Below are positions 34,480-43,559 of a stretch of DNA of 64,000 nucleotides, piece by piece (position 1 is the first letter of the stretch; every line of letters begins with the position of its first letter). The notes under the pieces were generated by a model. The model was not told where the DNA came from. It saw only the letters and a list, made by a program, of their open reading frames with translations, and made no database searches. The position numbers and the translations under genes are program-made. The DNA is from Chloroflexota bacterium (GTDB taxonomy: Bacteria > Chloroflexota > Anaerolineae > Anaerolineales > UBA11579), in the NCBI GenBank assembly GCA_013112575.1, contig JABFGG010000002.1, forward strand, positions 310,001-374,000, read 5' to 3'.

Positions 34480-35568
34480 TTATTTTTTACGTTTACCCGA
34501 AATGAAATCCTCTGTGTATTGGCGGGCAACGTCATCGGTGTACTGTGTGGGCGGAGTCTTCATGAAGTAGGAGGACGGCGAAGTCAACGAGCCTGAAATA
34601 CCACGATCCATAGCCAGCTTGGCACAGCGCACTGCATCGATTACTACACCCGCGGAGTTGGGCGAATCCCAAACTTCTAACTTCATTTCCAGGTTCAGGG
34701 GCACGTCGCCAAAGGCACGGCCTTCCATGCGGATGTGGCACCACTTGCGGTCTGTCAGCCAGGGAACGTAGTCGCTGGGGCCGACGTGAACATTATCCGC
34801 TCCCATATCGTAGGGCAACTGGCTGGTAACGGCATTGGTCTTGGAAATCTTCTTTGATTCAAGACGCTCACGCTCCAGCATGTTGTAGAAATCCATGTTG
34901 CCACCGAAGTTGAGCTGGTAGGTGTAATCAAGATGGACGCCGCGATCACGGAACAAATTTGTCAATACACGATGAGCGATTGTCGCCCCAACCTGGCTCT
35001 TGATATCGTCACCGATGATGGGCAAACCGGCTTCTTCAAAGCGCTCCGGCCAGTATTCGGCGCTGGCAATGAAGACCGGTACGCAGTTGACGAAAGCGCA
35101 TCCGGCTTCCAGGATCTGCTCGACGTACCACTTGGTGGCCATCTCGGACCCTACTGGCAAGAAGCTAACCACAACATCTGTTTTGGTTTCTTTGAGGATA
35201 CCGACAATGTCGTCTGTAGGGCCTTCGGCCTTTTCAACGATGGTGCTGACGTACTTGCCAATGCCATCGTGAGTCATACCGCGATGGACAGTGACACCCA
35301 GTTTAGGGACATCCGCAAATTTGATGGTGTTATTAGGGTGAGCGTGGATGGATTCGCTGAGGTCAATATCTACCTTGGAAGCGACTACGTCAAAGGCTGC
35401 TGTAAATTCTATATCGCGAACGTGGTAACCGCCCACGGTGGCATGCATGAGGCCCGGTACTTCAGCGTCATTAGCCGCGTCCTTGTAGTATTCCACACCC
35501 TGAACGAGGGAGGATGCGCAGTTGCCAACACCAATGATAGCAACGCGTACTTTTCCGTTTTCTGCCAT
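34480..35568 (-). CDS. ino1: Inositol-3-phosphate synthase, actinobacterial type
   Basis: Converts glucose-6-phosphate to inositol-3-phosphate, the first step to inositol lipids and related solutes. 362 aa from ATG 35568 (AAGGAG 9-10 nt upstream); a frame to 35610 precedes that site. Rossmann motif [22 protein letters not shown], then [12 protein letters not shown], the core [20 protein letters not shown] and [17 protein letters not shown] with [19 protein letters not shown]. The last is the signature of this enzyme in actinobacteria and Chloroflexota. Followed directly by the Mth938-like gene. Confidence 0.93.
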   Translation of the reverse strand: MAENGKVRVAIIGVGNCASSLVQGVEYYKDAANDAEVPGLMHATVGGYHVRDIEFTAAFDVVASKVDIDLSESIHAHPNNTIKFADVPKLGVTVHRGMTHDGIGKYVSTIVEKAEGPTDDIVGILKETKTDVVVSFLPVGSEMATKWYVEQILEAGCAFVNCVPVFIASAEYWPERFEEAGLPIIGDDIKSQVGATIAHRVLTNLFRDRGVHLDYTYQLNFGGNMDFYNMLERERLESKKISKTNAVTSQLPYDMGADNVHVGPSDYVPWLTDRKWCHIRMEGRAFGDVPLNLEMKLEVWDSPNSAGVVIDAVRCAKLAMDRGISGSLTSPSSYFMKTPPTQYTDDVARQYTEDFISGKRKK

Positions 35569-35666
35569 GAAGGGGAGTTCTCCTTGAATGATTTTGTGCT
35601 TGAGTAACAATTATAGCGGATAACTGGATATGTAAGAATGGTCGCCCTGAAGACGACCATGAATAG

Positions 35667-36809
35667 ATGAAATTGTCACAAATGTTCATTATTTTTGCTT
35701 TGCTGACGATGTTTCTGGTAGCCTGTTCTTCCCAGGTATCGGAACCCGACGAGAGATTGGTTACCGAAGTGGGGGAATTGGTAGAGGAATTGCCTCTTAC
35801 TGAAGCCACAGCAGCTATAGCTACAGAAACCCCCGAATTCGCAGAAACGGAAGGTCTCCAGGAAGAAATACCCCTCGAAAATTCTGAATTCTTGATTCCC
35901 ATCCCTGAATACCAGTCGCCCAATGTGCGTGTGGATGACCCAAAAACGTACAATATCAATGCATCCATTCCACCCGACGGCATCCGTCCCGTCTATGAGC
36001 CACGTTTCGTGTCTGCAGCGGATGCGCCGCTGGATGACGAAGAGCTTATTATCGGGGTTGCCTGGGGTGGTGAGGCTAAGGCATATTCCATTACGGTGTT
36101 ACGTTTTCGGGAGATGGTCAATGATGAACTGGCGGGTATCCCTACCTTGGTCACGTGGTGACCGCTGTGCTACACCGGTCTCGTGCACGACCGGCGCATT
36201 GATGGAGAGGTTCACGTGTTCGGCAACGCGGGCGCCTTGTTCATGACGGCCATGACATGGTTTGACCATACCAATGGCTCGATCTGGTCACAGCCCTGGG
36301 GGCGTTCCATCATTGGTGATTACAAGAATATCCAATTGCAATTATTGCCTTCACAGATCACAACCTGGGGAAGCTGGAAGGCCGAGCACCCGTACACGCT
36401 GGCAATGATCAATGATGTTGAGAACCTTGCCCCGAACAGACGACAGGGTTTCACCGAGAATTTTGTGATCGGTTTGCTGCTGAATGAGAAATCCATTGCC
36501 CTGTATTATCGGGACGTGGCGCAGGCTGGTGTGATCAACACTGACATTGACGGCATTCCGGTGATGGTGTGGGCAGCAAATGATAATTTCCATGCCTATG
36601 TGCGTCAGGTCGGTGAACGCGTTTTGACCTTTGAATGGGAGGACGGAGTGTTGCAGGATGTGGAAACTGGTAGCATCTGGGACGTTACACGTGGCTTTGC
36701 TATCGAGGGTGAGCTGGCGGGAGAGGCTTTGCAGGCTGTCCCTGGTTCTTCCTCCTTCGATTGGGCCTGGCGTGATTTTTATCCCGAAGCGATCTTTTAT
36801 TCTCCGTAG
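35667..36809 (+). CDS. DUF3179 lipoprotein, selenoprotein candidate with in-frame UGA (Sec165)
   Basis: Read as one 380-aa protein in which TGA 36159-36161 codes for selenocysteine at residue 165. The first part is a lipoprotein signal (MKLSQMFIIFALLTMFLVAC) and an acidic linker, then the DUF3179 core: FVSAADAPLDDEELIIGV, AYSITVLRFREMVND, IPTLVTW-U-PLCYTGLVHDRRIDGEVHVFGNAG, SIWSQPWG and the closing repeat-like segment (TGSIWDVTRGFAIEG). In other DUF3179 proteins as I know them, this spot has Cys-x-x-Cys (WCPLC-like); here it is U-x-x-C. The frame is open on both sides and homology is continuous, so this is neither frameshift nor two genes. A hairpin lies 13 nt after the UGA. A second DUF3179 gene in this window has the same UGA. 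The redox role of DUF3179 is inferred. It is 55 nt upstream of another UGA-containing gene. Confidence 0.85.
36175..36194 (+). promoter_or_regulatory. SECIS-like hairpin after UGA of DUF3179 gene 1
   Basis: Starts 13 nt after TGA: CCGGTC (36175-36180), loop TCGTGCAC, GACCGG (36189-36194), six G/C-rich pairs. The loop lies ~20-27 nt after UGA, inside the spacing of bacterial SECIS elements. Loop holds GU. Same distance as the hairpin of gene 2, with a different stem sequence. Confidence 0.65.
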
Positions 36810-36864
36810 CTATATACAAGCGAGATTTTTATACCGACTTATAATCAGACCTTAAGGAGTATTT

Positions 36865-37560
36865 ATGGATTCTGATCTGATTCAGCGTTACAACTACGAT
36901 GAGTTCGTGCCTGAAAAATTCGGGCCATGGATGCGTTTCCTTGAGAGTCCCGCAGTTGGGCAGAAAGGGCCTGATTTCCCTTTATGGGACCTGGAGGAAA
37001 ATGAAACAAGTCTGAGCGCAATTTGGTCTCAAAACGCGTACACCATCGTAGAGTTCGGGAGTTTCACCTGACCATATTGTGGGATGGCGTCGCCGTCCAT
37101 GAATGCCGTAGCTGACAAATATGCTGACCAAGAGATCGGTTCGATTTTTCTATATACACACGAGGCTCACCCCGGTGAGAATTACCTGCATCTTACGTCG
37201 ATGGAGCAGAAGTTCGAGCATGCACGGGCTTTGCGCGATGTCTATGGAGTGACCCGGCCAATACTGCTTGATGCGCTGGATGGCGCATGCCATAGGGCAT
37301 ACGGCTCTATGCCTAATATGAGTTGGATATTTAATCGCGCAGGTATGCCTGTCTACAAGTCAGATTGGACTGACTCGCTGAGTGTTGACTATGCTATTCG
37401 GTATCTATTAGAAGTTGGGGAGAGACGTAGCGATGGACAACGCATGGCCCCTTTCAATGTGGAGCGCATGGATTACCGTGTGCAGGATCGGGAAGATTTC
37501 TACAAAGGATTAGAACGCAACGGCCCGAAGGCTGTGCGTGAATTTGACGAAGCTTTCTAA
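36865..37560 (+). CDS. Iodothyronine-deiodinase-like / thioredoxin-fold selenoprotein candidate (Sec69)
   Basis: 231 aa when TGA 37069-37071 is read as selenocysteine 69. Start ATG 36865 has AAGGAG 7-8 nt upstream. The thioredoxin-like fold reads GQKGPDFPLWDLE, then YTIVEFGSFT-U-PYCGMASPSMNAVADKY and DQEIGSIFLYTHEAHPGENY. The stretch FGSFT-U-P parallels the FGSCT-U-P of animal iodothyronine deiodinases and of the DI-like proteins reported in bacteria. Here the following C gives a U-x-x-C site. The frame and the fold continue through to residue 231. No signal peptide. It is 55 nt behind the DUF3179 selenoprotein gene and before a terminator at 37566, so they form a two-gene selenoprotein operon. 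Substrate unknown; iodine chemistry should not be assumed. Confidence 0.85.
37082..37098 (+). promoter_or_regulatory. SECIS-like hairpin after UGA of the deiodinase-like gene
   Basis: Ten nt after TGA: GGATGGC (37082-37088), loop GTC, GCCGTCC (37092-37098), seven pairs including one G-U. The apical GU-loop is 18-20 nt from the UGA, as bacterial SECIS elements require. Confidence 0.55.
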
Positions 37561-37565
37561 AAACA

Positions 37566-37595
37566 GGAGCGGCTGATTGGCCGCTCCCTTTTTTT
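37566..37595 (+). terminator. Intrinsic terminator of the selenoprotein operon
   Basis: GGAGCGGC (37566-37573) and GCCGCTCC (37580-37587) with a 6-nt loop, then CTTTTTTT. It ends the operon beginning at 35667. The converging M32 peptidase gene starts its stop codon at 37597. Confidence 0.88.
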
Positions 37596-37596
37596 C

Positions 37597-39102
37597 TTAC
37601 AAACTGTATAACTCCCCATATTTGGTTTTCAAGTATTGCATGTAAGGTTCTATGCTCAAGGCCCCCCCTGTGGTGCGTTTTACCAACTCGCTAGCTGTGA
37701 ATTTTCGGCCATATTGGTAGATGTTCTCACGTAGCCAGGTGTGCAAAGTGTCGAAATTACCGGTTGCAATTTCGCCGGTTATCTCAGGATGGGCTTTGAG
37801 AGCTGCGTCATAGAATGAAGAAGACATGATGTTTCCGAGGGTATATCCCTGGAATAGTCCACCAATGAAATAAGTGTACCAATGGACGTCTTGCAGCACA
37901 CCGTCTCGATCGTCAGGAGCCCGCACGCCCAGGTCTGATTCGTAGTGGGCGTGCCATGCTTCAGGCAGGTCTTTCAGTTCCAGGGTACCTTCCAGTAATT
38001 GAGCTTCCAGGTCGAAGCGGATCATCACGTGTAGGTTGTAGGTGACTTCGTCCGCATCCACGCGGATCAGGGAGCGGGAGACTTTGTTGATGGCAGCATA
38101 AAATTCGTCCAGAGAGACGTCTTTTAGTTGGTCACGGAAAGTTGTTTGCAGCTTCGGATAGTAGTGTTCCCAAAAGCCACGACTGCGTCCCACCAGGTTT
38201 TCCCATAAACGTGATTGACTCTCATGTACGCCTGCAGAGGTGCCGCTGGCCAAGGGTGTACCTTCAAATTCTGGCTTGATACCAAGTTCATACATGGCAT
38301 GCCCTGATTCATGCAAGGTGCTGAATAAGGCATCTACTAAATAATCCTCACTTACGCGGGTGGTGATGCGCACGTCACCCAATGAGAATTTGGTCATAAA
38401 GGGGTGGTGCGTTTTGTCCTGGCGGCCGCGCTCGAAATCATAGCCATAATCAGTTATCACTTGCAGGCCGAAATCCAATTGTCCTTTCTCTGAGAAATGT
38501 TTCCGTACACAACTATCGTCAATTTCTTCCTGAGCTGTGATGCTCTCAACTAAGGGCACGAGTTCTGAACGCAGTTCTGCAAAAAGCGAAAGTACTTCAT
38601 CCACTTTCATTCCCGGATCGGTGAGCTCCAATAAAGGATCGGCAATATGATCGTAGCCAGGGAAATAATTGCTGTATTCCCTGCTCAGCTCCAGGGTTTT
38701 CTCGAGCATGGGCAAGGTGCTTTCGAAATCATTGTTGGGTCGTGCCTCGGTCCAGGTCTGGTAGCTTTGTACAGTGTGCTCTGTAAAGCGAGCCGCAAAG
38801 TCTGGGGGGACTTTGGTAGCACGCTCAAATTCTTTGCGAGCTTCAACTAGCAAACGGGCATCATCAGAATCGGGATCCAGTGTTTCGCCATAACTTTGCA
38901 GGCTATCTAGGAGCTTACCTAATTCGGGCGAGCCAAGGCGTTCCTGGCGAAGGCGGGTTAGGATGGCCATCTGACGGCCGCGTGCTGTTGCGCCCCCTGG
39001 TGGCATGTAAGTGGACTGATCCCACTCCAACAAGGACCGCATCATTTCCAAATCGTAGATCTCTTGCAATTTGGTTTTTAGTTCTTTGAGTTTGTTTTCC
39101 AT
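37597..39102 (-). CDS. Carboxypeptidase, M32 family (thermostable carboxypeptidase 1 type)
   Basis: 501-aa zinc carboxypeptidase, cytoplasmic. The catalytic motif HESGH (H264, E265, H268) is in TLHESGHAMYELG. The upstream region MKSLLEWDQ-type start (MMRSLLEWDQSTYMPP) and the downstream signature SRLWENLVGRSRGFWEHYYP, with IRVDADEVTYNLHVMIRFDLE, all fit the family and its usual ~500 aa. The start is ATG 39102 with GGAGA 4 nt upstream; the frame extends upstream to 39162 without support. It trims C-terminal residues from peptides. Divergent from glgC. Confidence 0.93.
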   Translation of the reverse strand: MENKLKELKTKLQEIYDLEMMRSLLEWDQSTYMPPGGATARGRQMAILTRLRQERLGSPELGKLLDSLQSYGETLDPDSDDARLLVEARKEFERATKVPPDFAARFTEHTVQSYQTWTEARPNNDFESTLPMLEKTLELSREYSNYFPGYDHIADPLLELTDPGMKVDEVLSLFAELRSELVPLVESITAQEEIDDSCVRKHFSEKGQLDFGLQVITDYGYDFERGRQDKTHHPFMTKFSLGDVRITTRVSEDYLVDALFSTLHESGHAMYELGIKPEFEGTPLASGTSAGVHESQSRLWENLVGRSRGFWEHYYPKLQTTFRDQLKDVSLDEFYAAINKVSRSLIRVDADEVTYNLHVMIRFDLEAQLLEGTLELKDLPEAWHAHYESDLGVRAPDDRDGVLQDVHWYTYFIGGLFQGYTLGNIMSSSFYDAALKAHPEITGEIATGNFDTLHTWLRENIYQYGRKFTASELVKRTTGGALSIEPYMQYLKTKYGELYSL

Positions 39103-39162
39103 GGGTTCTCCGCGTAATTGATATTCCTCAAATTGTACGCTAATAATATCGTTTACCAGCAC

Positions 39163-39189
39163 TTAACAGAGCCGGGCTTGTGCTACACT
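39163..39189 (+). promoter_or_regulatory. Candidate glgC promoter
   Basis: TTAACA (39163-39168), 15 nt, TACACT (39184-39189) preceded by TGC, i.e. TGn-extended. Spacing is short, so this relies mainly on the extended -10. Places the start near 39196, about 55 nt before glgC. Confidence 0.35.
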
Positions 39190-39249
39190 AAGCACACTTG
39201 TATCATGTGAGTAAAACCCCAAAACTAGCTCAGATTTCTGGAGCCTTCC

Positions 39250-40509
39250 ATGCCCGCTGTCGATCAAATCTTAGGTGTCATCCTCGGAGGAGGACAAGGC
39301 TCGCGCTTGCATCCCCTGACGCGTGATCGTGCCAAGCCGGCCGTGCCTATCGCTGGTAAATACCGGTTGATCGACATCCCCATCAGCAACTGCATCAATG
39401 CGGGCATTACCAAGATCGCGGTATTGACCCAGTACAGTTCGGTTTCGCTCCACCGTCACATCTCCCAAACATACTTCTTCGATGCCTTTAGTAAGGGCTG
39501 GGTGCAGATCTGGGCAGCCGAACAAACTCTGGATACGGCCGACTGGTATCAGGGCACTGCTGATGCCGTTAGAAAACAACTGCTGGAGATCCGTAGCGCT
39601 AATTGCCCTTACACGATTATCTTGGCGGGCGACCATCTGTACCGCATGGACTATGACAAGATGGCTGAGTTTCACTGGGACAACAAAGCTGACATTACTG
39701 TAGCGGTGCAGCCAGTGCATAAAGATGAAGCCTATCGCTTTGGGCTGCTCAAGGTCAACAAAGACAATTCGATCACCGATTTTGTGGAGAAACCTAAAGA
39801 GGCAGAGGCGCAAAAGCCCTTTGTCAGTCGTGATGACCCAGAGTATCCCTTCCTCGGATCCATGGGAATTTATATGTTCAATACGGACGTATTAGTTGAT
39901 GTGCTCAGTAGGACAAAAGATGATGATTTTGGGGGTGAAGTCATTCCCTCGGCCATTAAAACCCATAATGTAGCTGCGTATAACTTTGAGGGTTATTGGG
40001 AGGACATTGGTACGATCCGTTCATTTTACGAAACCAATTTGAGTCTGGCGCGCCCTGATTCACCTTTTAATTTCCATGACCCCACAGACCCTATCTATAC
40101 TCACCCACGTTTTTTGCCAGGCTCAACAATTGATGGGGCCACTCTCACGAACGTCCTCCTGGCGGACGGTTGCCGTATTCATCGTGCTGAGATCAGCAAT
40201 AGCATTGTAGGCTTGCGCAGCCAGGTCGAGGATGGTGTGGTCATGAGTGATACGATCTTGATGGGGGCAGACTATTATGACACGCCGGAAAGGCTGGCAC
40301 GTGCCAATGGGATGCCCATCGGCATTGGTGCCAATAGCCACATTGAAGCGGCAATCCTGGATAAGAATGCCCGAATTGGCGAGGGAGTTGTTATCGAGCG
40401 TTTTCCTCGCGGCACCAACGAAGAACGTGAAGATTGTGTGGTGATCGATGGTATCGTTGTGATCCCTAAAAGCACAACCCTGCCTGCTGGCGCTCGCATT
40501 GCCCCTTAG
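39250..40509 (+). CDS. glgC: Glucose-1-phosphate adenylyltransferase
   Basis: Makes ADP-glucose for glycogen synthesis. 419 aa. N-terminal nucleotidyltransferase motif ILGGGQGSRLHPLTRDRAKPAVPIAGKYRLIDIPISN (residues ~8-45) is complete, with AGDHLYRMDY as the catalytic Asp region and FVEKP near residue 180. GYWEDIGTI at ~250 is also standard. A C-terminal left-handed beta-helix holds hexapeptide repeats and ends IPKSTTLPAGARIAP. Length and all motifs match GlgC. The nitrilase gene follows 36 nt later; no other glycogen genes are adjacent. Confidence 0.96.
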   Translation: MPAVDQILGVILGGGQGSRLHPLTRDRAKPAVPIAGKYRLIDIPISNCINAGITKIAVLTQYSSVSLHRHISQTYFFDAFSKGWVQIWAAEQTLDTADWYQGTADAVRKQLLEIRSANCPYTIILAGDHLYRMDYDKMAEFHWDNKADITVAVQPVHKDEAYRFGLLKVNKDNSITDFVEKPKEAEAQKPFVSRDDPEYPFLGSMGIYMFNTDVLVDVLSRTKDDDFGGEVIPSAIKTHNVAAYNFEGYWEDIGTIRSFYETNLSLARPDSPFNFHDPTDPIYTHPRFLPGSTIDGATLTNVLLADGCRIHRAEISNSIVGLRSQVEDGVVMSDTILMGADYYDTPERLARANGMPIGIGANSHIEAAILDKNARIGEGVVIERFPRGTNEEREDCVVIDGIVVIPKSTTLPAGARIAP

Positions 40510-40545
40510 AGACATTAATTTCGCATCTGTTGGAGGATGAGTTTC

Positions 40546-41316
40546 ATGAAAGTTACCGTTTGTGCCATGCGCGATGGCGAAGCTGAATTTAAAGAAGATT
40601 GGGATGGACTGCTTGCCCATGTGAAGGAGCAAAAGAGCGACCTGGTCTTATTGCCCGAGGTGCCATTTGCCCCATGGCCGATGTGGACGGATAATGTTGA
40701 CCAATCCGTCTGGCTGGCCAGCGTTGAGGCACATGATGTTTGGATCGGACGATTGGAAGAGTTTGCACCAGCAGTTGTCTTAGGGACCAAAGCTGTCATT
40801 GCAAATGGTGAGAACCACAACGATGGCTTTGTCTGGGATGTGGAGAAGGGTTCCCGATTTGCTCACAGAAAGTATTATCTCCCCAATGAACCTGGCTTTT
40901 GGGAAGCGACGTGGTACCGTCGCGGTGATAAATCATTTGAAGCCATCGACTCTGGGGAAGCTAAAGTGGGCTTCCAGATATGTACAGAATTATGGTTTAC
41001 GGAACACTCGCGCAATTATGCGAAGCAAGGCGTGCACATCATCGCCGCTCCAAGGGCAACGGAGTTGTCATCGGCAGATAAATGGTTGGCAGGAGGAAGG
41101 GCCGCTGCAGTTATGTCTGGAGCTTATTGCCTGTCATCCAATCGGATAGGCACCGATATTAATGGCCTTGAATGGGGTGGGCATGCCTGGGTGATCGACC
41201 CGGATGGAGAGGTGCTTGGCGTTACGACCGAGGCGGAACCATTCCTGACAGTTGAGATCGATCTGGCTAAAGCGGAAGCTGCCAAACAAGGCTATCCCCG
41301 CGATATTTTAGAATAA
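40546..41316 (+). CDS. Carbon-nitrogen hydrolase (nitrilase superfamily)
   Basis: 256 aa from ATG 40546, chosen because GGAGG ends 9 nt before it; an ATG at 40537 sits right on the Shine-Dalgarno. The triad Glu-Lys-Cys is visible: LPEVPFAPW (Glu), AHRKYYLP (Lys) and FQICTELWF (Cys), followed by GVHIIAAPRATE and MSGAYCLSSNRIG. Superfamily members hydrolyse non-peptide C-N bonds (amides, nitriles, carbamoyl compounds). The substrate is unknown. It is co-directional with glgC and converges on a glycosyltransferase gene 5 nt away. Confidence 0.9.
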   Translation: MKVTVCAMRDGEAEFKEDWDGLLAHVKEQKSDLVLLPEVPFAPWPMWTDNVDQSVWLASVEAHDVWIGRLEEFAPAVVLGTKAVIANGENHNDGFVWDVEKGSRFAHRKYYLPNEPGFWEATWYRRGDKSFEAIDSGEAKVGFQICTELWFTEHSRNYAKQGVHIIAAPRATELSSADKWLAGGRAAAVMSGAYCLSSNRIGTDINGLEWGGHAWVIDPDGEVLGVTTEAEPFLTVEIDLAKAEAAKQGYPRDILE

Positions 41317-41321
41317 GGAAA

Positions 41322-42317
41322 TTAGGGGGTAGTGTGCAGTTGGACAGCTTCGTCGATGATGCCCAGTAAGTTTGCTACATGATTGTCAAAGGTATAAGGT
41401 GAGGCAGCTTCATGGGCAGCTTCCCCGATTGCCTTTACTTCCTTACGATTTCCTTCATCGAAAAGCCATTGGATGACTTCGATATATTGCTCAACGCTGC
41501 CGTCCACAATGAAGCCCGATTTGCGATCTTCAATATGGTCACGCGCTCCTGATTCGTCTGTGACTACGGTGGGCTTGTGTAACCACATTGACTTCAAAAA
41601 AGTCTGCTCACCAACGGCGCGAGTCACCCGGCGTCGAATCGCCACAATATTAACTTTGGCGGTTCGCAAATTGTGCATGTATTCTTCGTGGCTGATTGGA
41701 CCAGCCTGGATATGTTGGGGTAGCTCTTCGGCATCCTTGATCAGGGTAGTAGCAAAAACGAATTTGATTTCCGGGAAAGCTTTGGCTGCCTCCACAAGGG
41801 GGGCGTAATTCCTATACGTGTTGCCACCGGCAAATATGAAGTCTTCTTCGGGGGATTCGTGTTCCTCAAGGTCTCCGTTGTCAATTTTGAAGTAGTATGG
41901 ACAGTGTCTTAGCTTGTCTGCATTTATGTTCCAAAGAGTTGGAAAAAGTCTCATCTCTTTGGTGGTACGGATGGCATGGAGGGTTACACTGCGGTCCGCC
42001 AGGTGGATGAGCTGTTTGGCAAGCCAGCCCACAAAACCTTTACGCTGCTGGTACATATCACCTGTTAGCACTATTGCAGGACGAAACTGCTTTGGCCATA
42101 AACCAATATGGGCCAGGGCAAACAGTTCTGGGTGAGAACTGGGGGCTGTTTCGTTGTCAACTAACAAGACTTCTTCTGTCCAGGCCAATTTCAGGATGCG
42201 CCAAAACCAACGAGCACTGTCCAGAGGACGGTGCGCCGTTGGAATACCCGCGAAGTAAGCTTGTTCTTGAAAGTGCTTCGAGGAAGAATAATCAATCGTG
42301 AAAGCGATAGGTTTCAT
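41322..42317 (-). CDS. Glycosyltransferase, group 1-like
   Basis: 331 aa from ATG 42317. A second possible start (GTG 42344) lies within the preceding terminator and is not used. GT-B-type features: FAGGNTYRNYAPLVEAAKAFPEIKFVFATT for the C-terminal nucleotide-sugar domain, HEEYMHNLRTAKVNIVAIRR and a donor-site stretch VGEQTFLKSMWLHKPTVVTDESGARDHIEDRKSGFIV with the Glu expected in an EX7E-like motif. It should transfer sugar from a nucleotide sugar to an acceptor; neither is known. Downstream of an ArnA-like epimerase gene in the same direction, but separated by a terminator. Confidence 0.82.
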   Translation of the reverse strand: MKPIAFTIDYSSSKHFQEQAYFAGIPTAHRPLDSARWFWRILKLAWTEEVLLVDNETAPSSHPELFALAHIGLWPKQFRPAIVLTGDMYQQRKGFVGWLAKQLIHLADRSVTLHAIRTTKEMRLFPTLWNINADKLRHCPYYFKIDNGDLEEHESPEEDFIFAGGNTYRNYAPLVEAAKAFPEIKFVFATTLIKDAEELPQHIQAGPISHEEYMHNLRTAKVNIVAIRRRVTRAVGEQTFLKSMWLHKPTVVTDESGARDHIEDRKSGFIVDGSVEQYIEVIQWLFDEGNRKEVKAIGEAAHEAASPYTFDNHVANLLGIIDEAVQLHTTP

Positions 42318-42333
42318 AACCGACTGGATAGTA

Positions 42334-42360
42334 TAAAGCACCACCCAAGGTGGTGCTTTA
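42334..42360 (-). terminator. Intrinsic terminator after the ArnA-like epimerase gene
   Basis: AAAGCACCACC (42335-42345) and GGTGGTGCTTT (42349-42359) are perfect arms with loop CAA, extended by an outer T-A pair. Lies between the epimerase stop and the glycosyltransferase start on the minus strand. Confidence 0.85.
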
Positions 42361-42398
42361 GTTATTTGGTTCTATGTATTGTCGGATATTTCCGAGTC

Positions 42399-43451
42399 TT
42401 ACTGCGTTACAAATTCATTGTTCTTGATGTAATAGCGAATTGCGTCACGGAAGATCTCTTCGAGATTATATTTTTCTTTCCAGCCCAGGCTGGCAATCTT
42501 AGAGTTATCGGGGATGCGGCGGTCGCAGTCGGCATAGCCCTCGCCATAGAATTCTTCGGAGGGGATATCTACAGTACCGGCACTAAAATTGGCACCAGTT
42601 TCTTCGTTGTACAACTCGATCATGAGTTCGGCCAGGCCACGAATGGAAGTTTCATTTTCAGGTGTACCTATGTTGATGATCTCGCGGTTGAACTGCTGGC
42701 GATTTTCCAGGATGCGCATGAATGCGTCAGTGGCATCTTCAATGTGTGTGTAGGAACGCAGGTTGATACCACCATCTACCAGCGGGAGTGGTTTGTTGAG
42801 CAACAAGGCCGACATGAAGTGGGAGAAAACGCGGGGGTTGCCCTCTTCGTCCTTGTCATCGATCAGGTAGTCGATGCGGGGCCCCACGAAGTTGAATGGC
42901 CGGATGACTATGTAATCCAGGCCTTCTTTGATGCCGTACGCGTGGACAATGCGTTCTAGCATTTGTTTGGCACAGCTATAGATCCAACGGTGTTCGTTGA
43001 TGGGACCAACTACCAACAATGATTCCTCTTCATTGAAGGGCTGGTTGCGACCATTGTCCAGGCCGTACACTTCGCAGGTCGAATACTGGAATAAGAATTT
43101 CTTGTATTTGACACACAATTCCGTGATCCAGAGGTTTTCGAAAAGGTCCAGCGTGACCGTACCAATAGGGTCAGTGATGTAGATACTGGGATTGGCATAG
43201 GCGATTAGGTCAACGACGATATCAGAATCCTTGATGAGTTCCTCAACCTTCTCTCTATCCTTGGTGATATCAAGTTCGATCGTGGTTACATTGGTGCTGT
43301 CAGGTAGAACTTCAGCGAGTTTTTTTAAATCTACATCGATTGCCAGGACTTTATAATTCGTTGCCGTTAAGGCTTCGATCATGTGGGAACCAATAAAGCC
43401 CCCCGCTCCAAACACGGCAATTGTCTCACTTGTATTGTTATTCTCGCGCAT
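42399..43451 (-). CDS. NAD-dependent epimerase/dehydratase, ArnA-dehydrogenase/decarboxylase-like
   Basis: 350-aa extended SDR. Dinucleotide motif VFGAGGFIGSHM near residue 14; the active site shows STCEVYG and the Tyr-x3-Lys as YSCAKQML. The signatures VIRPFNFVGPRIDY and EGYADCDRRIPD are those of the C-terminal domain of ArnA and related UDP-glucuronate decarboxylases, so oxidative decarboxylation of a UDP-sugar acid is likely. Here the gene has no formyltransferase domain. Its product could feed a surface glycan. A glycosyltransferase gene lies downstream and an FAD oxidoreductase gene about 110 nt upstream. Confidence 0.9.
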   Translation of the reverse strand: MRENNNTSETIAVFGAGGFIGSHMIEALTATNYKVLAIDVDLKKLAEVLPDSTNVTTIELDITKDREKVEELIKDSDIVVDLIAYANPSIYITDPIGTVTLDLFENLWITELCVKYKKFLFQYSTCEVYGLDNGRNQPFNEEESLLVVGPINEHRWIYSCAKQMLERIVHAYGIKEGLDYIVIRPFNFVGPRIDYLIDDKDEEGNPRVFSHFMSALLLNKPLPLVDGGINLRSYTHIEDATDAFMRILENRQQFNREIINIGTPENETSIRGLAELMIELYNEETGANFSAGTVDIPSEEFYGEGYADCDRRIPDNSKIASLGWKEKYNLEEIFRDAIRYYIKNNEFVTQ

Positions 43452-43559
43452 TTATGGTCTCCGCACTAGCAGTAAAGGTGTGGCCGCCTGAGTATAACGG
43501 CTTTGCCATTAAAACAATAGATACTAAGAAAATTCTTTGAATTACAAATTTGTTGGGAA

